This document shows positions 1 to 24,217 of a stretch of 64,000 nt of DNA, piece by piece; within the stretch, counting starts at the first letter, position 1, and every line of letters starts with the position of its first letter. The stretch covers positions 53,555,187 through 53,619,186 of the forward strand of contig NC_088301.1 in NCBI RefSeq assembly GCF_032854445.1. Direction: 5' to 3'. Source of the stretch: Liolophura sinensis. Taxonomy: Eukaryota > Mollusca > Polyplacophora > Chitonida > Chitonidae. The notes under the pieces are model-generated. The model was not told the origin of the DNA, ran no database searches, and was given only the letters and a program-made list of their open reading frames with translations. Position numbers and translations under genes: made by a program.

Positions 1-323
1 CAAATCAAATTGGTATCTTATTTACAAAGAAAGATATTGTAATTCATCTGATAGAGCTTTTTTTCTGCCAACTTTAAAATCTGAATCAAAAATAGAATAG
101 ACAGAATAGATGTTTAGTGAATAACACATAACTGTTTCACAGTATTTCACTATGATTGTTTTGTGTGTTTTTAAACATCCTTAATCCATATCATGATTAG
201 TAGAGGTGACCCTAAATGCTCTTTTGCACATCATATAGCCTCTCTGCAGTGTGACTAAACTTACCTGATTCTTATTGCAGCTTCATGTTATACCATGATT
301 TTGTTTGGTGTTTACTTTGCAAG

Positions 324-3300
324 GTTGTTGACTCGGGTGATGTCATTCTGGAAGTTCTGGATGCCAGGGACCCTCAGGGAAGCAGATGCCAGGAAGTAGA
401 AGAAGCAGTGTTCAATGCTGGCACTAATAAAAAACTGGTTCTTGTACTCAATAAAATAGGTAAGAAATATTCACATAAATTGAATGACAGTGTGTACTTC
501 TGGCTATGCCAGACTCTGTTGCACTGTGGCTAAGTAATTATAAATGTCACATTAAATAAATTTAAGCTCATTTTTCTGGTATCATTTACTTCATTACAGC
601 ATTCAGTTTGAAAGGCCTACATGAAATTGATGCACTTTACACGAAAAAAATTGTGTGCTTTAGTCATAGTTTAGGAATACCCATAATTAATTTATTTGGA
701 GATAAGTAAATTGTAATGTAGTTATTTACTTGTGCAAATGTATTGTTCATTTAAATACTAGCGATTTCACAACCTACATGTACCCGTGAATAAGGTATGG
801 AGTACATGTATGGTTATAGTTTTTACATCTTGTGTCATATGTGTCAGTAATTAATAAGTTTGTGTAAAAAAAAAATTTAAAACAAGTTTTTCATTAAAAT
901 CAGATGTGTAATTTAATGTGCCCACAGGTAACTGACAGTTTAATTTAAAATCAGAACTTCTATTGTTTTCCTTTTGTCTGTCCATATTAAGATTTGGTTC
1001 CAAGAGAGAATGTTGAGGCTTGGTTGAAGTATTTGCGAAATGAGTGCCCAACTGTAGCCTTTAAGGCTTGTACCCAGACACAGAATGAAAACTTGGTAAG
1101 ACTACTACTGTTATTTACATATTATTGACAAGAACATTGTACATGTATACCTTAAACAAGAAAAACCAACCAAATAAATACATGTCTAAATAAATTATGT
1201 AAATACATAAAATTTGTCTTTATTTAAGTTATTTTTTACAACCTATTTATTTGAAGTCGTTCTCACATTAGGTCATTACCCGTGGTACTTGTAGCTTTTT
1301 CCTTTTTGGCTAATGAGGCCACCATGGCTGTTGGGGTAAGCATGGCACGATGACCCAGGAGCCTCTTACCAATTAGGTCGCTGTGAGTTCAAGCTGAGTT
1401 CATAGTGGCTTACTCTGGGAAGTCTGCCACTAACCTGCAGATGGTCGTCAGTTTCCTCCAGGCTGTGCTGGGTTTCCTTCGACCATAATGCTGGCCGCTG
1501 TCATATAAGTGAAATGTTCTTGAAATGGGGTGAAACACCAATCAAATGAATAAATAAATAATGACCTAGAATGCCAATTTTGATTGACGACTGCATGCCA
1601 ATGTCTGTCTCATACAACGCATAGATACATTGGGGACTTGGAAGGCAAAGCAATGTTCCATGCTGGGTTGTTTGAGAACCACGTAGGTGGATAGCACATT
1701 TTCCTGTATCTGACTTCAAAAATAGATAAACAGATGGCTTTGGTCAAGGGATGAGAATTATGGAGCTGATTTTATAATAACATTGCTATAAACACCAAGT
1801 GGATGCCTCCCTGTGTAAAAGTGACTGGCACTGACTGTTTCAGTCTCGCACTAAGGTGCCCCTGGATCTTGCCAGTGACGACCTGAGAAAGTCCAGCAGA
1901 TGTCTTGGGGCAGACATGTTGATGAAGCTGCTGGGCAATTACTGCAGAAATGCTGACATTAAAACCACAATACGTGTTGGTGTTGTAGGTAAGAGCTCTG
2001 CTAGTTGTAAGAAATAGTTTTTGATATCATAAGACTGTCACAAATGTTTGTGTTGGCTAAATTGTTTCATATGAAATTATGCCCTATAAAAGTTGTGCTA
2101 ATGAGGAAGTTTACATCTAATTTTGAAATGTTTTTTTCTAATCCAATTTTTCAAGAAAAAAAAAAACAAAACAAAAAAAAGACGCTTTGACATACCAGAA
2201 TTTGTAAGAATCACAATATGTGTCAAAGTCATAACATTTGATTAATTGTTCTATGAATATGAAATAAAAATCTGCTTGTTTTGTAGGTTTTCCAAACACT
2301 GGGAAGAGTAGCATCATTAACAGTTTGAAGAGATCAAAGGCTTGTAATGTTGGAAGTACACCTGGTGTGACAAGGTAAGTGTTGTGGAATGTACTTTGAA
2401 GTGAATGATCGGTATCCCTTTATCAGTTATGTTCTGTTTTTTGTAGCAAACGAGACTTGTCTGGTATTGCAAGGGCAAGTGTGTTTTTTTTCACTCTAGA
2501 GCTGATTTCTCACACATGTAAACTTGATTGTTGTACCAGTATGCATGAAAAATGTTAGAAGACGACCTAAAACAACAGAATAGATAAATAAGTCAAATGT
2601 TTTTTTGGGTAGGTAAACAAGTTTGCACTGTTGCTATTCAAGTGATATGTTACAATTATCAGCATGTCTGAAGTATCTCGTCTTGTCCCAGATCTTGCCT
2701 GGTACCTTATGGGAGCAGGCAGTTATAAGCTTTAAGCCTTGAGGCTTGTCATGTACCTGGCAAAGGGCAGTGTATTTATCACACTGCTCTATTCCCTCTA
2801 TCCATCAACTTATCTCCTATCATACAAATGAAATACTCTTGAGCATGGTAATGAAAAACATTCAAATATTCCAAATTCTTAACATATCTTGGTATTCAGG
2901 TTGATGCAGGAGGTGCAGCTTGACAAACACATAAAGCTGTTGGACAGTCCTGGCATTGTCATGGCAACAGGAACATCAGATACATCAGTTATCCTCCGAA
3001 ACTGTGTTAGGGTAAGCATAGCTCCATGTGAACTTTGTGTCTTTCTCTGGTGAGTTTGACATTTGGCCGACCCCATGGTGAAAATTCATTAAACAATCAG
3101 ATACTGTATTTGACCTATACATTCAACCAAAAGAGTGCATTTTTAAAGGTACGGTAAATAAATGTCATTAAAAAATATTACTTTTGGTGTTGTTACTTAC
3201 ATTTTTACATTAAGGTATCTTATCTTCCAACCTAGCCTCAAAATATCTGAAGAACTTTCACAATTGGGCGAAATGGGTAATTTATTCTGGGATGAAATTT

Positions 3301-6075
3301 TGTGTCAAATACAGCAAATAATTCAGAAAGGAAACTTCTTGTGATATTAATCTTTTTAGTATGGCTGTAGCAACATATTTGCAAGAAGTGTGATGGCACT
3401 AGGACTGGTTTAAACACCACATTAAACACACCCTCCTTAGACTGTCATGAAACCTTTCCGGGATTGGCTTAGGCATAGTTCAAGTTCTTGTTGTCATGGT
3501 GTCTGTATATTGTCATTGGATGGGTCATCAAATCTGGTATCTTTTGTTGGGCTTTACAGTGAGGCAGCACTGTAAATATGCTGGCTTTGGTCCCAGCCTG
3601 CTAAAGTGTGCTAAAGTGTGATATGACAAAAATGATGGAGACAAAAATTTCTGAGCATAATGCAATATTTGATATCTTTGTTTTTCGTCTTCTAGCTAGA
3701 GGGCCTTCCTGATCCAATCTCACCTGTTGATGCCATTCTGAAAAGGTGCGACAAGAAGCAGGTAAGACTTCCATCATTTGTCTAAAGAAGTAACATTTTA
3801 TTGGCATTATCTTACAAATGATAGCAATGGCAGTTTTGACTAAGTGTTGACTTTTTTAACTTGACATACAAATCCTTTTCGTAAAGAGTTTTTGTGTGTT
3901 ATTTTGAACTATACAGATACAGTGTAAATTACAGAAAAGACTTCATTATTTCAGATGATGCTTCATTACAACTTGGCTGACTACAAAGATGTGAATGAAT
4001 TCTTATCACTACTTGCCACTCGTTTGGGAAAACTGAAGAAAGGAGGGTTACCTGATGTGGACAAAGCTGCCAGAGTTGTTTTACAGGACTGGACCAAGTA
4101 AGTAATCACCTTTAAAGAGCTACCTTAGTGTCAAGACTTGTTCGTCTTAAAAGCTTAAATGATAAGGATGACAGACAGACCTACTTTCTTACGTTGTAAA
4201 AATAATGCTTTGTATTACAGCGGCTGTTGTTAGTTTGGGAGGATAACACGGAAACAACAGTTTTCTGTTGTTCCCAATTTTGCCAGGTGTGACGTCGTGC
4301 AAGAACACTTGATGTCACCATCACTGACGTATTGCCACAAATGACGTACTCGCAAACGCACATGGCGTCTTGAGACTGAAAGTAGCAGGTGAAAGTGATA
4401 CAACATACTTTGAACATGATATCTGAACCCAGCACCTTGTTACCATCCTCTGTTTGAGGACTGAAGGCTGAAAATGTCTACATGTTTTACCAGCAGATAT
4501 GCACAAGTATGAATTAATTGTTGGATGTAAATGGAGCTGATTCCAAATTAAGTAAATTATTATTAAAATCTAATATAGCCCATTGCTTATTTCTCACCAT
4601 AGGAAGCCTTCTTAGGTTGCAAAAAAAGATTTGCTGCAGTCATCACAATATTTTGACCATCAATACATTTTTGAGCTTTGTGTTTCAAATATATGAAGGA
4701 ATCATTTTAGTCTTTATTTGTGGTCTCAATTTTCTTTTTCTGTCCAGTGGGAAGATAACATATTTCACGCATCCCCCAGAGCAGCACACATTACCTACCC
4801 ACGTCAGTGCAGAGTTTGTACAACAAATGGCAACAGCTTTTGACATCTCTACAATAACAGATCAGGAGAAGGATATGCTCCAAGGTAATCTATTTGATTT
4901 ATCTCTGTTTAGCTCGTCAGCATCTACAAAACATATGGGAGCTGATGTTAAGCCTCGAGTGTCTGTGTCCAATAACAAGTGAAGCAAAATTGCAAACCTG
5001 TTCATTAAGCTGTGTAACATACATACTTTGAATAATTTTAATTCCCTTTATTTTTGTGTTTTAGGGCTAGAAATGAAGAACACTCAACAAATGGTAGTGA
5101 ATTCCTTTGGACCCATGAAAGGTGTGGTTAGTGAAGAGGAAATTGTCGAGGATGCTGCCATGTCAGATGAGGAGAAGCCACCCACAGAAGAGGAAGAGGA
5201 CGAAGGCATGGAGCACTCTGAGGATGACTGGGAGGATGAAGAGGAGGTAACTTTGGCACAAAACAGCTTGTGCCATTAAGATCATTGAGATATCCTACCA
5301 ACATGGCTCATTTTATCTACATTTGTAGGGTGATTCGAAATTCATTAACATTGTTGGAGAGTGGTCCAAGTATAGATAGGTCTTGCAGTAGGTTTGCTTG
5401 TCAACACGCTGTTTGATTTGGAAACAGAGGTTTGTTTGTTAAGCCCATGTATTGCCCTGTGACATGCCATAGTGCCAAGTGTGATATAATGTGAGTTGTG
5501 CAACTGAATGTTTCTGAATCCCTTTTCTGAATGTTATTTTTGTTATTTCAGTTGAAAGATGTGACAGTATCATTGCCAGGTAGTGGGGCAACTACAAGAT
5601 CCACACAAAGTCTTGTTGGAACAGGAAAACCTGGAAAAAAATCTTCCAGAATGGCAGTAAATGAGCAGCTCAACAAGAGCAGGAAAAAAGATTACAAGAA
5701 AATGAAGAAGAAGCGGAAAAAAGCAGGTGGGTTATACATTAGTGGGTTATGATAAGCCTTACTCTAATGAAGCACCAAAGCATCCTATTGGCAATAAAGT
5801 AAAACTGACCTGTGGATTTACTATTATTTTTTCTGTATTAAAAACCGATTTTGTTACAGCGTCATTATCTTACCACTACATTTAGACTTCTCATGTTTCG
5901 TCCATTATAGTAAAGAATTTTCGTATTTGGGCTCTCAAATAAAAACAGTATTAAGGTTGTATTGGAACTTTTTTTATTCCTTTTGCCAGATATGTTAGCT
6001 GGAAAACTCTCTGATGCATTGACAGAGGCAATGAGTTTTGGAGCTGATGATAAATATGACTTTACTGCGATGTGA
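324..6075 (+). CDS. GNL3: Nucleostemin-family nucleolar GTPase (GNL3/GNL3L-like), 5'-truncated by window edge
   Basis: Eleven coding exons: 324-459, 992-1095, 1844-1988, 2287-2374, 2900-3011, 3696-3761, 3955-4097, 4748-4884, 5065-5246, 5552-5726, 5990-6075 (TGA 6073-6075). All introns are GT-AG and all phases agree, giving 457 codons plus stop. The GTPase motifs come in the circularly permuted order of the YlqF/YawG family: G4 NKID across exons 1/2, then G1 GFPNTGKSS at the start of exon 4, the G2-region PGVT, and G3 DSPG in exon 5. Exons 7-8 encode the conserved [10 protein letters not shown] and DWTNGKITYF...HPPE block. Exon 9 is strongly acidic; exon 10 is lysine-rich (KKMKKKRKK), a likely nucleolar/nuclear signal, followed by a short conserved tail ending YDFTAM. 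Family members act in the nucleolus in ribosome biogenesis and proliferation control. The N-terminal basic domain and start lie left of the window. GNL3 and GNL3L cannot be separated from this portion; invertebrates may have one ancestor of both. Confidence 0.93.
1316..1727 (+). repeat. Main tRNA-headed SINE plus ~165-bp 3' extension (composite unit)
   Basis: 1316-1563 is a diverged full-length copy: tRNA-like head (ATGGCTGTTGG...GAGTTCAAGC box B), 'ctgcagatggtcgt', 'cataatgctggccgctgtc' and an AAATAAATAA tail. 1564-1727 continues with sequence matched in reverse complement at 9040-9200, so the two copies share the same junction. It lies in an intron of the GNL3-like gene. Confidence 0.8.
2815..2868 (+). 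repeat. Short 3' fragment of the main SINE
   Basis: Matches the 'tgaaatactcttgag' tail portion of the family, diverged and without the AAATA tail. Confidence 0.5.
3120..3312. repeat. MITE-like element, family A, diverged copy
   Basis: Shares 'aaataaatgtcat(t)aaa' and the 'gggatgaaattt' end with copies at 19526 and, in the opposite orientation, 21008 and 33500. It sits in an intron of the GNL3-like gene. Confidence 0.6.
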
Positions 6076-6555
6076 CATTTCCTGTGATGAAAGACGATAA
6101 GCTGTGTGCTGGTTACATGGAATGAGAACCACACCTGCACATGAGGTCCGTCACCCAACTCTTTAACACAGTGAATCTGATGAGACTGAGTGACTGTGGA
6201 TTACGAAATAAAATTACCTGTGAATGGAGAAAGTGTGTGGTTTTCTTGTTTTGATGGTTCATTTATTTGGGGGCTTTCTGTAACAGTTATCATGATTCAG
6301 GTACGAGTCTGGATTTATTCTACATTACGTAGAATGAGTTGTCAGTGTATGAGAGACATTATTGTCATTCTGGTTGAATAGATTACATTCTACGCTTGAC
6401 CCACGGTGGTGGCCATTTGGTTAGAATGACTGGAACAGAATGAAAGAAAAGAATTTCAGAAAAGCAGCGGTTTTGTATTCATTTGGATTCTGTCCGACAA
6501 ATGGAGATGATGTATCAAGGCCTGAGCTGTTGATGCTACCATAAATTATAATAAA
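6076..6555 (+). other. 3' UTR of the GNL3-like gene with two AATAAA signals
   Basis: After the stop at 6073-6075 no coding exon continues. AATAAA hexamers occur at 6207-6212 and 6550-6555; either could end the transcript, giving a 3' UTR of roughly 150 or 500 bases. The second is followed by a T/G-rich stretch, as expected downstream of a cleavage site. Confidence 0.55.
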
Positions 6556-9039
6556 GCTAGTGGTTGTTTTTTTGGTGGGTTTTTTTTTTTGCACCTTTTA
6601 ATTAAAAAATTCATTTTATTTTCAGCCTACAAATTAAAGAGACATATTGCCAATATCAACTAATATTGTGGTGCTATTTTAACATCTACATAAAGTTAAA
6701 GGCTTCCAGATCATTTACCGACATGTATCTGACCTGTAGTGAACGATCGAATGTTCACTATCCCACTTGACCATACACTCAAGTCGCTATATTTAGAAAC
6801 ATGGCCGAAGATGGACTTTTTTTGACTCGTTTACCTTCCCGAGTAGTGTAGATAACATAAGATGTTCAGTGACCTTAAATGTCAGACACAGCATTGTGAT
6901 GCAGCCTACCATATTACTTCTTCCTTACATATCTGGGGGAATTACGAATAATTTATAATACATGGTCTATAAAATGGAAGATCGTGTTTGGTTTAGTAGA
7001 TTTATAATCGTGTCCGATGCAGCTCATTTTGGCATTTTGCTCAAACTAACTCAAAAATTCTGAATTTCTTTTGGCAGTGTGCCCCTTTGAAGTTTCAGGA
7101 CGTTCTATTTTAAAGCAATCTCAGATACTCTTACTAATTTATATATTATTTAAATTGCATGGGGTTTTTCAGATTATTTTACTTAGCAGTCAGTTTTATT
7201 GATGGAGGATACAACAACGCCTCGAGTAAATTCACCCACCATTGGTAAGAACTCAGCAACGTGTCGTAGAAACGCACATTTGTGTCATACTGTTAGAATG
7301 CAGGAAATCTCCAGCTAAGGACACTTAAACAGCCCTAAAAGCCTAGTCGATTGCGTTTTGCCACCATGACCTATAGGCAGTGGAGGCATGCATTTATTTA
7401 ACACCGACTACAAGATACGCATTTTAGCCACGGTTCACCGTTTTCTCGTATATTCAGAAACGGCATACACGTAGTTATGAACGCCTGTTGCATTACAGTC
7501 GGCAAACAAATAACCATCTAAACACACTTATCTGTGTTATTCATTTTACATATGGAATCTACCATTGATTATTGCAAGACTTCAAAGGAAGAAAGCTAAA
7601 TAGGACTCCAACCGGTGCCAACTGTGTCAAGTATCAAACATCTTCAAGCTAATCCCAGCGTTCCGTACTTCTAAGCAAGTGGCAATAACGATGTGAGTAC
7701 TCACTACATGTCTTGATGCGAATGGCATCGTAGTGTGACATGACAGAGATAATTTTTTGAAGAGATAATTTTTCTGAAGCGTTAGTGGTAATTAAAGAAC
7801 AAAAAAGTACAGAAAGAGATTCTATGATTGGATATAGAATCTGGTGCCATAACCACATATAGTTGACACAAGTTAGTTGACTAGAATGCTGTTGGTTCCC
7901 TAGTGGGAACATGTAAATATATGCATTTACAACATACAAGCAACATAATTGCCGACCTTCTGCATGTCTTGTTACTCTTTCAAGTTTTAAACATTTCCCC
8001 TTGAGGTTTTGCAATCGCGTATCCAATAGCCGTCCAACAACTCGCCATATTTCGTGGAAATCCATCCTCCTACCCACCCGTCAACCAATATAAATTTCGT
8101 GCACATATTGGTTGTACCAAAGAATATGTGAAAAACAGGTTCGGGAGGTCTTTATTAGGTGATTGAAACAGAATCGTCTCTGATTGTAATTGGTAATCAA
8201 GCAACTCGGTTTCCCACATCAACTTTCTTTCTGAATTCTTATTTGGATGACAGCTTTCTTGTAGTTTCGTACAACACCGTTAAAATAGACTACCATTATG
8301 TTAATTTATATACGACCTTAATTCATGCTAATGTATTGCGATGGAGGGGCATCCGCGGAGATGTCATTTATTGTAAAGGTTTGTGAAAGGGATACACGAT
8401 CGAAGCTGATTGGCTGACAGTGGAGAAAGCGTTTCCTGGGTTAAATTTTGCAGCGATAGCCTTTGTCACGCTTGAATGAATGTACCATACCCGGTACATA
8501 AAATTCAGCTGAGGCAAGACATGGCCTGGACTTGCCTATCTCTCACACTAGCAGATCTGAGTCGATTCTGTATCCCTTTAAAGTAGTCGAGGTGGTCTGT
8601 TGAAATCATTATCAGATGACACTTAATACCTATGTCTTTTCTCGTCATCGATTACCTGGTGTTGACAGTCAATGCTGCTTACAAATCTAGCTCGTTCAGC
8701 AGCCAGCTTGTGGGCTTGTCCTAGGAGAGGACATGCCCAGCCCTGTATATAGCCTGGGGTCTATCCTATGGGGACTTTACTTTCAGGGAAAATGGCCAAG
8801 AAAAAGTGATTGATGCAAACTTTCAGTTTATAGGCCTATCTATACATGCGTCCTTTTTGACGCCTGCATTGCCTGTGATGCCGGATATTCTAAAAGGACG
8901 TTTACTCTCAAAATTGTCAAACCTAACCGGTTCACTAGAAATTTTACTGCTATCTTCTTTACCTGTCTTATTTGACATAGGGCCTACGGTACGGATATAT
9001 ATTTTCAACCTTTCAGAGTCTCTAAATAGGAGTTCTTAT

Positions 9040-9421
9040 AAAGAAGTCAGATACAGGAAAATGTGCAATCCGCCAACAACATTCTCAAGCAACCCAGGGT
9101 GGAACATAGTTTTGCCTTCCAGGCCATTGTCTACAATGTATCTATGTGTCGAGACAGACATTTGTATGCAGTCGTTAACCATAATTGGCGTTTTCGGTCA
9201 GTATTTATTTATTTATGCTGGCGGCCAGCATTATGGTGGGGGGAAACCGGTCAGAGCTATGGGGAAACCCACGACAATCCCAGGCTGGTGGCAGACCTTC
9301 CTACGTACGGCCGGAACGGAAGCCAGCATGAGCTGGACTTGAACTCACATCGACCCCATTACTGACAGGCTCCTGGGTCGTTACACTGCGCTAGCGCGGT
9401 AACCACCACCCTCTCCCCCAC
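9040..9421 (-). repeat. Composite SINE unit, reverse orientation
   Basis: 9201-9421 is the main SINE in minus orientation, lacking the ~45 bases next to the tail. 9040-9200 is the same 3' extension seen at 1564-1727 ('cattttcctgtatctgactt' on the minus strand). The tRNA-like end (gcgctagcgcggtaacc) is at the right. Confidence 0.8.
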
Positions 9422-10198
9422 TAGGTCAATAGTCTCGAGGCCAATTCCCAAAACTACGCTTAACACACACCACCAAAGAACAATAATTAAGAAAGTATAT
9501 AAGGAATGAAATTAGCAATCACAGAAAGAGTGGCACTCAACAGGTTTCAATGATGTTGGAAAGACCGACAAGGAATTCCAGTTGGAATTCTAGGCGTATG
9601 AGGGACATCTGTGCCATCAGTCCAATACTTTTGCCCAAATCCCATCCTTTCACTGCTTTAGTCATAAACAAGTATCGCAAGGTTCTTCTTCATACAGAAG
9701 TTTCACTAACATTAGCTCAAGTAAGAAAATAGTTCTGAATTCCCATTGGAAGGTCCAGAATTCAAGCGACTATTGGGACAATGTGCGGTATGTCGGCGGC
9801 ATAAAGGTTGTCCATACAAACATACAAAGGAAAGGGTAAAGTCTCAATCTTTCAGGTTCAGCAGATTTGACCACCTTGGTCCACTCTTGCCATGATAGCA
9901 CATGCGTTATCGATTATGAAACATGTGTCCCAGTTGCGCTTTCAGTGCATCTGTTCATATATCCAAAATGGTGAAGTAATTTAACACGAAGAATATACGG
10001 CTGCGATAACGAAAATTGTTCAAGGATCGAACAAATGCTGCACCGTAGAGTGTATGTCTATTTTGCATACAGTTTACAGGAATAAAATAGAAGTAGAAAT
10101 GTTACTCTATAGTACTTTTGGTGCAATGCATGAAGATCCACTTCAGTTAAGTTACATGCACTTGTGAGTGCTTTGAGTTTAACGTCGTACTTAACAAT

Positions 10199-10203
<5 letters not shown>

Positions 10204-10290
<87 letters not shown>
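10204..10290. repeat. (TA)n microsatellite, about 43 repeats
   Basis: An uninterrupted TA dinucleotide run. It creates spurious (Tyr-Ile)n reading frames on both strands. Confidence 0.98.
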
Positions 10291-10295
<5 letters not shown>

Positions 10296-11223
10296 TGGTA
10301 TATTATGTCGCGTACATTATGTGTACCCCCACCCTCCCAACAATCAGGATCGATCTGATTTTTTGGTAATATTTTCAAAACTGCTGTTCGATAAAGCGTG
10401 TCATTTACATAAATTATACTCGATGACTTAACCACTTCCTTGCATTGCGATGATCCACTGGAACTTGCGAATGACTACATTGCAACATTCCATGTGGTCT
10501 TCAGATGATTCAGATGATCCCATCCAGCATGCTCAGCATCCGCTGTTTGCCCTAATAGGTGTGATTTATTCCATGACAGTACATTATGAAAAACTGAAGA
10601 AAAAAGCAGCTTTTGAAATATGCAGGACTAAACATATATGACCGCTTCGGTGGCATAATACTGAGGACATCCAACTCCATGTCAGGATATCGGGATCAAA
10701 CCTGGGTGGGGCCATATGCCAGAGACTTGAATACTGATACCTGTTGCTGCCAAGCAGGACGATCGGCACTGAGAGATTAGGGCCATTAAGGAAACAAGAT
10801 TGGCTGTCAGTGATAAATGGGACTGGGTGAGGTCTCATGTCTGGTGTCTTCTAAATGATACCTCATTGGCGGCAGCACTTTAACAGCATTGACTCGTTCC
10901 TCCTCATTTATATATAAATTCACCGAATTACTCCTCATCGTCATTTATGGCTGAAAAATTGCACGAAAAGTACAACCTTAAAGCCAAAGCATGTATACAC
11001 ACAGATTAGCCACAGTACATACTATATGAGAATGTCCAGGCATACCGACATGAACATATTTGGAGTGAGTGAGTGCTTGGGGTTTAACGTCGTACTTAAC
11101 AATTTTTCAGTCATATAACGACGAATATCATCTCATACAATATATATTACAACCTTTCACATAGGCTAAATAACCTATACAAATAAGAAGGGGAATTTGT
11201 AACTTTCTTGTTCGATACTCTGT

Positions 11224-11249
<26 letters not shown>
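11224..11249. repeat. (TA)n microsatellite, short
   Basis: About 13 TA repeats followed by CATATAT. Confidence 0.95.
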
Positions 11250-11255
<6 letters not shown>

Positions 11256-11662
11256 TTATTTTTGTAAAAACAAGATCGCTCTGGCCATTTTTTTTATAAA
11301 ATGTGTATTTTGTTGTTGTTGTTGTAACTAAAGTACTCAAAGGTATATTTCGCCCTGAAAGAATTAAGGCCTATCTCTTTCCTGAAACATTATATTGGTC
11401 GAATTGTTATGAATGGTTATAACTGATATAGGTCTATGGCATAAAACCTAGAAGCACCACTAGTTGCAAGGGTAATGTTATAATGTATGCAGTGTTCATA
11501 TATGCATGTATTATAATCTCATGTAAGTTTTCACAGGGCCGGTGTTTTGTCAAGACATATCTGCTACGTCCTAGACTACATGTGTAGAAAGTATATGCTT
11601 ATTTATACTCACACGCACAAGAGTTTACACGCACAGGACTTTAGAACATCGCACGTGTAGGC

Positions 11663-11664
<2 letters not shown>

Positions 11665-11730
<66 letters not shown>
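11665..11730. repeat. (TA)n microsatellite
   Basis: About 33 uninterrupted TA repeats. Confidence 0.98.
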
Positions 11731-11732
<2 letters not shown>

Positions 11733-12424
11733 GTCCTACATTCATTCGAGTGTGAAGTTCGTATATTGGACTATAGCGAATGCATATCAGATGAAACATT
11801 TACACACAGCATGTATGTATCGGTCATAAAGTGTTTACGGGAATTTTGCTGTCATTTATATTATCATTTATGCTGCTACAAATAACGCGCGACTTTTAAC
11901 ATTTTTATATACAGATCTGAATGCTTACTAAAATTGCCTTTGTACAATGTATTCAATATTGCATATTTATAGATTACTTGGTGAATGTATACTTCTTGGC
12001 AAAAATCATGTTTTTTCCGGGTTGACATTCCATGGAAATGTGTTCTGTTTTGTACACGTGTTTCTGTGTGCAACACAGAAGCACACCGTGCCACACATTT
12101 ATAGTGTAGGTACCCCGGTATGCAAATATATAAGTGTATCCTTCGAGGATACTTTCTGGTGTACAGGTCTGTAAAAGGCCTATGCACATCATCGTGTGTG
12201 CGGGTTTGTACATAATTGCTTCTAACAGTAAATACGTACATAAAATATATGTATTTAGGAGAATACAAAACACTATATCCGGGTAAGAATCATTGTGTTA
12301 CTCACAAAGTAACACATGACGGTATGTCTAATAATACTTTCAGGCCTATAGCTAGTTTATTGTAGGTCTAGAAGTGTTTATGTCATTACACCTTCTCCCA
12401 GCTGGGATACAATGCCAACATATC

Positions 12425-12962
12425 CATATAATGCTACGTCACTAGAACGCCATGTCAAAGACGGCGGCCATACATGCGACACCCCATCCTGTCACCGAAC
12501 GCATGTACGCAGGCCTGTGAACTAATCCGCACAACTTACCAAAAATTACAAAAGAAAACAGGAAAGAAACGAATACTAGAGAGAAATGCGTCATGGGATA
12601 ACGTAATGTTTCGTAGTTAATGAGGTTGGAAAAACAAAGTCAGTGCACTCCTCGTTCAAAGCATTTTAATGTTATATCCTTGATCCTTGCCACCGAAAAC
12701 GGCATCGATTTGACTGTCGTATGACAGTTCCGGTAGCTGGAGTGACTGGACTTTGAGTGTAATGGACTTTCCCAGGTCATTAGGTCACGGAGCATGACGG
12801 TATGAGACATCCGCAATTGTATTTCCGGATATCGAAGCAAGTGAAAACATTTCAACTTAGTGAAGTTTTTAAGCTGTGATTTTGATGGGGAAATCCCCTC
12901 AGTTTTATTGCAGTGGCAATTGTTTCGTGCAGTGAAGAAAGGAGAATAATTTTACATTCGAA
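12425..12962 (+). promoter_or_regulatory. Probable promoter/5' UTR region of the p38 gene
   Basis: This is the stretch immediately upstream of the p38 start codon. It is less AT-rich than its surroundings and contains a GC-richer patch around 12450-12490 with ACGGCGGCCAT, whose reverse complement contains the ATGGCCG core of YY1-like sites. No TATA box at a convincing distance was seen and no transcription start can be fixed. The assignment rests on position and composition only. Confidence 0.3.

Positions 12963-24217
<11,255 letters not shown>

Larger units (their letters stand above)
6556..12830. other. Intergenic region between the GNL3-like and p38 genes
   Basis: About 6.3 kb without a supported gene. 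It holds one composite SINE copy (9040-9421), two long (TA)n tracts (10204-10290, 11665-11730) and a shorter one (11224-11249). Open frames of 142 codons (minus, 7649-8077) and 178 codons (plus, 8806-9342) show no recognisable domain, and the second runs into a SINE. The rest looks like unique AT-rich sequence. Confidence 0.6.

Noticed and set aside
281-323. Extension of the first GNL3-like exon to the earlier TTGCAG acceptor
   Set aside because: It would add HDFVWCLLC, unlike the family (which has ...FKKV before VDSGD); the TTTGCAAG acceptor at 323 fits.
7649-8077. 142-codon open frame on the minus strand between the first two genes
   Set aside because: No recognisable domain, no splice context and no similarity that I recognise; one chance frame of this size in 6 kb is unsurprising.
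8806-9342. 178-codon open frame on the plus strand
   Set aside because: Its second half is the composite SINE read antisense; the first half shows no protein features.
10164-10435. (Tyr-Ile)n frames on both strands
   Set aside because: Translations of a pure (TA)n microsatellite.
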